A stretch of 64,000 bases of DNA from Paramesorhizobium endophyticum (GTDB taxonomy: Bacteria; Pseudomonadota; Alphaproteobacteria; Rhizobiales; Rhizobiaceae): positions 62,001 through 126,000 of the forward strand of contig NZ_BMHH01000001.1 in the NCBI RefSeq assembly GCF_014640615.1. Direction: 5' to 3'. The translations under genes and the position numbers were made by a program. The number at the start of each line of letters is the position of its first letter. The stretch's first letter is position 1. Below the pieces are notes generated by a model, which searched no databases, was not told the DNA's origin, and saw nothing but the letters and a program-made list of their open reading frames with translations. This document shows positions 59,651 through 64,000 of this stretch, in pieces.

Positions 59651-60936
59651 TATTGGCGCTGCAACACGCTGATATAAAACCCGTCCGAAAATGTCCGCTC
59701 CGGCGAAAGCACCATGCCGTGATCGGGAAAGACAGGCGCAGCCTCATTTGCATCGGGCACGGCGGAATGCCAAAGTCTTGCCGCGTCGATCTCGCTATAG
59801 TCAGGGTTTTCACGCAGGAATGCCTCGATCTGGCGGTTATTCTCGGACGAAAACAGCGAACACGTGACGTAAACGAGCCGTCCGCCGGGCTTCACATAGC
59901 GCTTGGCGGCATCGAGCACTTCACGCTGCTCGGTTTCACGCCGTTCCAGCTGCTGCGGCGAGAGACGCCATTTCGCATCGGGCCGGCGACGCCAGGTGCC
60001 GGAGCCGGTGCAGGGCGCGTCGGTCAGCACGATGTCCATCTGGCCTTCGAGGGGCCCGAGATTTTCGGGATTGGCGTGGACCTGAGCGTTGCGGACGCCG
60101 GCGCGCTTCAGCCGGTCGAAGATCGGGGCAAGGCGTGGCTTCTCGGCGTCGAAGGCGTGGATCTGGCCGCGGTTTTCCATCATGGCCGCGAGAGCCAGCG
60201 TCTTGCCGCCCGCGCCCGCGCAATAATCGAGCACCTGCCGGCCCGGTTCCGCGCCCGAGACAAGCGCGGCGATCTGCGAACCCAGATCCTGCACCTCGAA
60301 CCAGCCCTTCTGGAAGGCCGGCTCGGCCTGCACGTTCGGATGGCGGCCCAGCGCGCGCAGCGGCGGGATGCGGACCGCGCCTGACAGCAACGGCGCGGCT
60401 TCTGCTCCGGCCCGCGCCAGTTCCTTCAGCACCTTGTCGCGGCTTGCCTTCAGCGTGTTGACGCGCAGGTCCACCGGCGGCCGGGCGGCGAGTGCAGCCC
60501 CCTCCTCCACCCAGCCTTCGCCGAACAGCGCCTGCAAATGCTCGGCGCACCATTCCGGCACGTCGGCGCGGATATGGCCGGGCGCGGCGGCGAGATCGCG
60601 GCTTGCCCATGCGGCGAGGCGCGTTTCGTCGAGCGGCGCGGGGGCGAATTTGTCGTCTTTCAGTTCGGCGTCGACGGCCTCGGCGCTCATCTCGGCATCG
60701 GAAAGGAGTGCGCCATAGGCGATGTCGCGCGCATCGGCGCTGTCCATGCGCCAGGCGATGGATGATTTCCTGCGCAGCGCGTCGTAGACGATATTGCCGA
60801 TGACCGCGCGGTCGCCCGCCCCGGCAAAGCGGTGCGATAGGCCCCAATCCTTCAGCGCATCGGAAGCCGGCCGCTTCCGCGTCTCGATATCATCAAGAAT
60901 TTCAATCGCCGCCTGCAGGCGTCCGCCCAGCCGCAT
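59650..60936 (-). CDS. rsmB: 16S rRNA (cytosine-C5) methyltransferase, RsmB/NOP family
   Basis: This 428-residue SAM-dependent RNA m5C methyltransferase has an N-terminal NusB-like RNA-binding region (about 1-130). The methyltransferase domain follows, with VLDYCAGAGGKTLALAAMM (SAM motif I), DIVLTDAPCTGSGTWRRRPDAKW (Pro-Cys motif IV) and LVYVTCSLFSSENNRQIEAFL (motif VI catalytic TCS Cys). RsmB modifies C967 (E. coli numbering) of 16S rRNA. Its stop codon abuts a family B repeat, so the last residues could have been affected by that insertion; the end SDGFYISVLQRQ looks normal. Confidence 0.94.
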   Translation of the reverse strand: MRLGGRLQAAIEILDDIETRKRPASDALKDWGLSHRFAGAGDRAVIGNIVYDALRRKSSIAWRMDSADARDIAYGALLSDAEMSAEAVDAELKDDKFAPAPLDETRLAAWASRDLAAAPGHIRADVPEWCAEHLQALFGEGWVEEGAALAARPPVDLRVNTLKASRDKVLKELARAGAEAAPLLSGAVRIPPLRALGRHPNVQAEPAFQKGWFEVQDLGSQIAALVSGAEPGRQVLDYCAGAGGKTLALAAMMENRGQIHAFDAEKPRLAPIFDRLKRAGVRNAQVHANPENLGPLEGQMDIVLTDAPCTGSGTWRRRPDAKWRLSPQQLERRETEQREVLDAAKRYVKPGGRLVYVTCSLFSSENNRQIEAFLRENPDYSEIDAARLWHSAVPDANEAAPVFPDHGMVLSPERTFSDGFYISVLQRQ

Positions 60937-60985
60937 GTCATTTCCTTATGTTTGTTCTATACGCTTCGCATACGCTCCCCGGCGG

Positions 60986-61017
60986 ATAAAAGAAAGCCGG
61001 GGCGCGAACCCCGGCTT
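60986..61017 (-). terminator. Intrinsic terminator after katA
   Basis: On the minus strand AAGCCGGGG, TTCGCG, CCCCGGCTT is followed by TCTTTTATCC: a perfect 9-bp stem with a T-rich tail, 25 bases past the katA stop codon. Confidence 0.9.
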
Positions 61018-61041
61018 CAACCATACAACAATAATGGAGGT

Positions 61042-62538
61042 TTACTCCGCCGCCACCGACTTTTCCTCGTTGGAAATTGCGGTCGCTTCGTAGCCGTGGG
61101 CTTCCTTCAGCGCGGCCCGCACGCCAGCCTCATAATCCGGATGCACCAGTTGAAAATGAGCCAGCTGACGCTCGACGATGTAGCCCGGCACGCCTTTCAT
61201 CGCAGCGGCGATATTGGAAAAGAGGCGCGCCTTCTGTCCGGCGTCGAAAAGGTTGAAGAGCGCGCGCGGCTGCGAATAATCGTCGTTGCCGATGCGGTGG
61301 TTGTAGCGGTCGGCATCGCCGGAAATCCTGAGCGGCGGCTCCTGGACGGAGGGCTTTTCCGCCGCGCCTTCGAATGAGTTCGGCTCGTAATAGGCATCCT
61401 GGCTGCCGGTCTTCTGGCCGAAGAAATTCATCTGGCCATCCTTGTGATAATGGTGAACCGGGCAGCGCGGCGCGTTGACGGGCAGAGCCTCGTAATGGGT
61501 GCCAAGGCGATAGCGATGCGCGTCTGCATAGGAGAAAATGCGCGCCTGCAGCATCTTGTCGGGCGAGAAGCCTATGCCCGGCACGATATTTGACGGGGAG
61601 AAAGCCGCCTGCTCGATCTCCGCGAAATAGTTCTCCGGATTGCGGTTGAGTTCCAGCACGCCGATATCGACCGGCGGGTAGTCGGCATGGGGCCAGACCT
61701 TGGTCAGGTCGAAGGGGTTGTAGGGCGTCTTTTCGGCGTCGAGTTCCGGCATGATCTGCACCTGAACCTTCCATTTCGGGAATTCTCCGCTCTCGATGGC
61801 CCCGAACAGTTCCTCCTGATAGCTCTCACGCGTCTTGCCGATGACCTGCTCGGCTTCCTCATTGGTGTAGGTCTTGTGGCCCTGCAGCGTCTTGAAATGG
61901 AATTTTGCCCAGAAGCGCTCGCCCGCATCGTTCCAGAAGGAATAGGTGTGCGAGCCGTAGCCGTTCATGAACATCGGCGCGACCGGCAGGCCGCGGTCGG
62001 ACATCAGGATGGTGACCTGGTGCAGGCTTTCGGGCGAGAGCGACCAGAAATCCCACATCGCGGTGGCGGAGCGCAGATTCGTCTTCGGATGCCGCTTCTG
62101 GGTGTGGATGAAATCGGGGAATTTCAGCGGGTCACGCACGAAGAAGACCGGCGTGTTGTTGCCGACCAGATCCCAATTGCCCTCCTCGGTGTAGAACTTG
62201 ATGGCGAAGCCGCGCACGTCGCGCTCGGCATCTGCTGCGCCAAGCTCGCCCGCCACGGTGGAAAAGCGAAGGATGAGCGGCGTCTCCGCGCCCGGCTGCA
62301 AGGCCTTGGCGCGGGTAAATGCGGAGATGTCGCCAGTGATCTTCAGCGTGCCGTACGCGCCCCAGCCCTTGGCGTGGACGACACGCTCGGGGATGCGCTC
62401 GCGGTTCTGGTGGGCGAGCTTTTCGATCAGCTGATAGTCCTGCAGCAGTACCGGGCCGCGCTCGCCCGCTGTCAGCGAATTCTGATTGTCGGATACCGGC
62501 GCGCCTGCGGTCGTGGTCAATGTCGGACGGTCAGCCAT
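61042..62538 (-). CDS. katA: Monofunctional haem catalase
   Basis: This 498-residue clade-3-size catalase disproportionates hydrogen peroxide. It has the active-site His in [16 protein letters not shown], the distal Asn in [23 protein letters not shown], the haem Tyr in [16 protein letters not shown], and the NADPH-binding-type region [29 protein letters not shown] precedes ATG 62538. No signal peptide is present, so it is cytoplasmic. It is divergent from oxyR across 135 bp, the usual arrangement for peroxide-inducible catalase. Confidence 0.97.
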   Translation of the reverse strand: MADRPTLTTTAGAPVSDNQNSLTAGERGPVLLQDYQLIEKLAHQNRERIPERVVHAKGWGAYGTLKITGDISAFTRAKALQPGAETPLILRFSTVAGELGAADAERDVRGFAIKFYTEEGNWDLVGNNTPVFFVRDPLKFPDFIHTQKRHPKTNLRSATAMWDFWSLSPESLHQVTILMSDRGLPVAPMFMNGYGSHTYSFWNDAGERFWAKFHFKTLQGHKTYTNEEAEQVIGKTRESYQEELFGAIESGEFPKWKVQVQIMPELDAEKTPYNPFDLTKVWPHADYPPVDIGVLELNRNPENYFAEIEQAAFSPSNIVPGIGFSPDKMLQARIFSYADAHRYRLGTHYEALPVNAPRCPVHHYHKDGQMNFFGQKTGSQDAYYEPNSFEGAAEKPSVQEPPLRISGDADRYNHRIGNDDYSQPRALFNLFDAGQKARLFSNIAAAMKGVPGYIVERQLAHFQLVHPDYEAGVRAALKEAHGYEATAISNEEKSVAAE

Positions 62539-62656
62539 GAAATGCTCCTCTGTTCCATGAAAACGATTGGTCGGGCCGGACAAACTGCCAGCGTCTCGTG
62601 CCGACAATATGGAATTATTCTAATTATAACTTCCAATTGAATTTGATGTGATTTCT

Positions 62657-62673
62657 GATAAGCAAATCCTATC
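62657..62673. promoter_or_regulatory. Candidate OxyR-binding site at the oxyR start
   Basis: GATAAGCAAATCCTATC resembles half of the OxyR consensus (GATAG...CTATC): GATA and CTATC arms are correctly spaced in a 17-bp unit. It ends at the base before the oxyR ATG, and the katA-oxyR gap is otherwise AT-rich. Autorepression by OxyR is the simplest reading. Confidence 0.45.
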
Positions 62674-63603
62674 ATGTTCACCGTCAGGAAAATGCGCTAT
62701 TTCGAAGCGCTGGCAACCACGCTGCACTTTCGCAAGGCGGCGGAGCTGGCGCATGTCTCGCAGCCCGCGCTCTCGGCGCAGATCGCTGAAATGGAGGAGA
62801 TCGCGGGCGCGCAGCTCTTCGAGCGGACGCGCAAATCCGTGATGCTGACGGAGATGGGCCACAGGCTGCTGCCCCGTATTCGCAGCATCCTGGCGGAGAT
62901 CCAGGCGCTGGAGGAAATCGCGGCGCAGCGGAACGGCGTGCTGCAAGGGCGCATCCGGCTCGGCATCATCCCCACCATCGCGCCCTATATGGTGCCGGTG
63001 CTGATCCCGCTTTTGCGCGAACGCTATCCGGCCCTGAAGATGGTGCTGAAGGAAGCCGTCACCTCCAGGCTGCTGGAGGATTTGCGCGCCGGGGACCTCG
63101 ACACTGTCGTGGCGGCCCTGCCGGTTGAGGATGACCGGCTGATGGTCGAGCCTGTGTTCCAGGACCGGTTTCTCATCGCCACATCGGAGAACGATCACGA
63201 CATTCTGTCGTCGCCCTTGACGCAGGAGAATGTGGCGGTGGAGCGGCTGTTGCTGCTGGAGGAAGGCCATTGCCTGCGCGAGCAGGCGCTGGCGGTGTGC
63301 TCGGCGACGAAGACAAGGCAATTGGTGAACTATGGCGCAACCAGCATGGCGACGCTGCTGCAAATGGTGAGCCACGGCATGGGCTTGACGCTGATCCCCG
63401 AAATCGCCGTGCGGGCCGAGGCGTCACGGATGAAGATTCGCATCGTGCCGTTTGCAGGAAGCGAGCCGAAACGAGAGATCGGGCTCATCTGGCGAAGGCA
63501 GAGCGAGCGGCAGGAGGATTTCCGCGCGCTCGCGGGATGTGTGGGGGAGAGTGCGGGGGTGCTGAAGTTGGGGGAGAAGGAGATGGCGGGATCCGCGTTT
63601 TAG
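62674..63603 (+). CDS. oxyR: Peroxide-sensing LysR-family regulator OxyR
   Basis: In this 309-residue protein the LysR HTH is MRYFEALATTLHFRKAAELAHVSQPALSAQIAEMEEIAGAQLFERTRK. The sensing region LLLLEEGHCLREQALAVC has cysteines at residues 200 and 209, the positions of E. coli OxyR Cys199 and Cys208, which form the regulatory disulphide. With katA divergent, the function is clear: induction of catalase by hydrogen peroxide. The start at 62674 agrees with E. coli OxyR length; Met7 (62692) has a better Shine-Dalgarno and is possible. Confidence 0.95.
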   Translation: MFTVRKMRYFEALATTLHFRKAAELAHVSQPALSAQIAEMEEIAGAQLFERTRKSVMLTEMGHRLLPRIRSILAEIQALEEIAAQRNGVLQGRIRLGIIPTIAPYMVPVLIPLLRERYPALKMVLKEAVTSRLLEDLRAGDLDTVVAALPVEDDRLMVEPVFQDRFLIATSENDHDILSSPLTQENVAVERLLLLEEGHCLREQALAVCSATKTRQLVNYGATSMATLLQMVSHGMGLTLIPEIAVRAEASRMKIRIVPFAGSEPKREIGLIWRRQSERQEDFRALAGCVGESAGVLKLGEKEMAGSAF

Positions 63604-63610
63604 AGCCATT

Positions 63611-63910
63611 CATGCTTTGGTGGAATCAGCGCCTAGCGCCCTCGTGGTTCGAGGCGAATTCCGCTGCGCTCCATTCACACCTCACCATGAGGGCTACTGA
63701 GCGCCGGCGCCCCTTCACCCTCATCCTGAGGTGCTCGCGTAGCGAGCCTCGAAGGGCGAGGTGAAGGGGTGCCGGCGCTCAAGGAGCCTATGCTGGAAGA
63801 GGAACGACATTTCAGTAACCCTCATGGTGAGGTGCGAGCCGGACCCGAACCGGGAGCTTGTCGAACGGTTCGGGTTCGGGGAGCCTCGAACCACGAGGGC
63901 GCTTGGCGCC
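63611..63910. repeat. Compound palindromic repeat (family E), copy 2
   Basis: CATGCTTTGGTGGAATC and GCGCCCTCGTGGTTCGAGG open the element. CCTCACCATGAGGGCTAC, CCTCATCCTGAGG and CCTCATGGTGAGG are nested hairpins, and GAGCCTCGAACCACGAGGGCGC closes it at about 63905. Inside, TTCGGGTTCGGGGAGCC adds a further hairpin with GACCCGAACCGGGAGC. It seems to be two repeats combined and holds no credible gene. Confidence 0.75.
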
Positions 63911-63917
63911 TTATTTA

Positions 63918-64000
63918 TCAGCCCCGCAACAGCCACATCGCCAACCACACCCACAACAGCGCATTGATCACGATCCCGGCGATGAACAGCGGACGGCGCA
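63918..64000 (-). CDS. Partial small membrane protein (C-terminus only)
   Basis: Reading in from the window edge on the minus strand, one frame gives RRPLFIAGIVINALLWVWLA and then MWLLRG before a TGA at 63918-63920. This is one hydrophobic helix with no stop to the edge. Other frames either stop or run into the repeat. The gene extends outside the window and cannot be identified. Confidence 0.5.
   Translation of the reverse strand, partial: RRPLFIAGIVINALLWVWLAMWLLRG

Noticed and set aside
63721-63954. Small minus-strand frame starting MGVVGDVAVAGLINK
   Set aside because: Most of it is repeat DNA. A different frame over the same bases reads as a hydrophobic helix that continues to the window edge.

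Overview
The window looks like a chromosomal segment of an alphaproteobacterium in the order Hyphomicrobiales (Rhizobiales), probably close to Brucella/Ochrobactrum or a related rhizobial group. The evidence is GC-rich coding sequence, RIME-type palindromes (GCATGATC...GATCATGC), an IalB-family protein, a rhizobial-type PhaAB-to-G (Mrp) antiporter operon, a rhizobial myo-inositol cluster with a fused IolC-aldolase protein, and an EcfG-type (GGAAC-N16-CGTT) general-stress promoter. The genus call is inference. I see no rRNA, tRNA, CRISPR array, prophage or insertion sequence.

Layout. 0-2.3 kb: dctA (C4-dicarboxylate uptake) and an IalB-family periplasmic protein. 2.5-10 kb (minus strand): a cytochrome bd operon, GbsR/MarR-like regulator-cydD-cydC-cydA-cydB-cydX, with an 18-bp inverted repeat in front of it. 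10.5-16.5 kb (minus): a six-gene Mrp/Pha cation/proton antiporter operon. 16.8-19.5 kb: a PdxI-like pyridoxal reductase divergent from a LysR regulator, and a DHFR/RibD-like protein. 19.6-23.6 kb: an accessory-looking patch with an autotransporter carrying an endonuclease/exonuclease/phosphatase passenger and a VapBC pair whose toxin is frameshifted. 23.7-26 kb (minus): an amino-acid (cystine-type) ABC transporter. 26.2-36.8 kb: small housekeeping and regulatory genes (CsbD, alanine dehydrogenase, SDR/AraC pair, YqhA, lipoprotein, VOC protein, MFS exporter, hydrolase/TetR pair, L,D-transpeptidase, LysR). 36.9-51.7 kb: a myo-inositol uptake and catabolism cluster (iolA, a TIM-barrel gene, iolB, E, D, CJ, a Gfo/Idh dehydrogenase, the ABC transporter, iolG) facing iolR, with two LacI-type operators in the divergent gap. 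51.9-53.6 kb: queEDC for preQ0 synthesis. 53.6-58.7 kb: a TauE-like permease, a GH13 enzyme paired with an LLM flavin oxidoreductase, and guaA. 58.8-63.6 kb: mtnN, rsmB, katA and divergent oxyR. The window ends in a partial small membrane-protein gene.

The most unusual property is the density of palindromic elements, in at least six families, and the places they sit. One family of about 155 bp, bounded by TGCCCCTCACCC / GGGTGAGGGGCA, lies inside three protein-coding genes (cydC, cydD, iolCJ). Each time it is read without a stop in the same frame, adding about 50 residues that begin CPSPLPSPR-like and end [10 protein letters not shown] fourth copy abuts the rsmB stop codon. RIME-type palindromes additionally supply the C-terminus and stop of mtnN and part of the N-terminus of CydD. 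This resembles the protein-inserted Rickettsia palindromic elements, in a different lineage and with unrelated sequence.

The cyd and iol operons are both full of these hairpins. cydA also appears to use a Shine-Dalgarno sequence that only reaches a normal 9-nt spacing if a 16-nt hairpin between it and the ATG folds out. Gene functions were assigned by reading motifs and recalling families. No database search was run.
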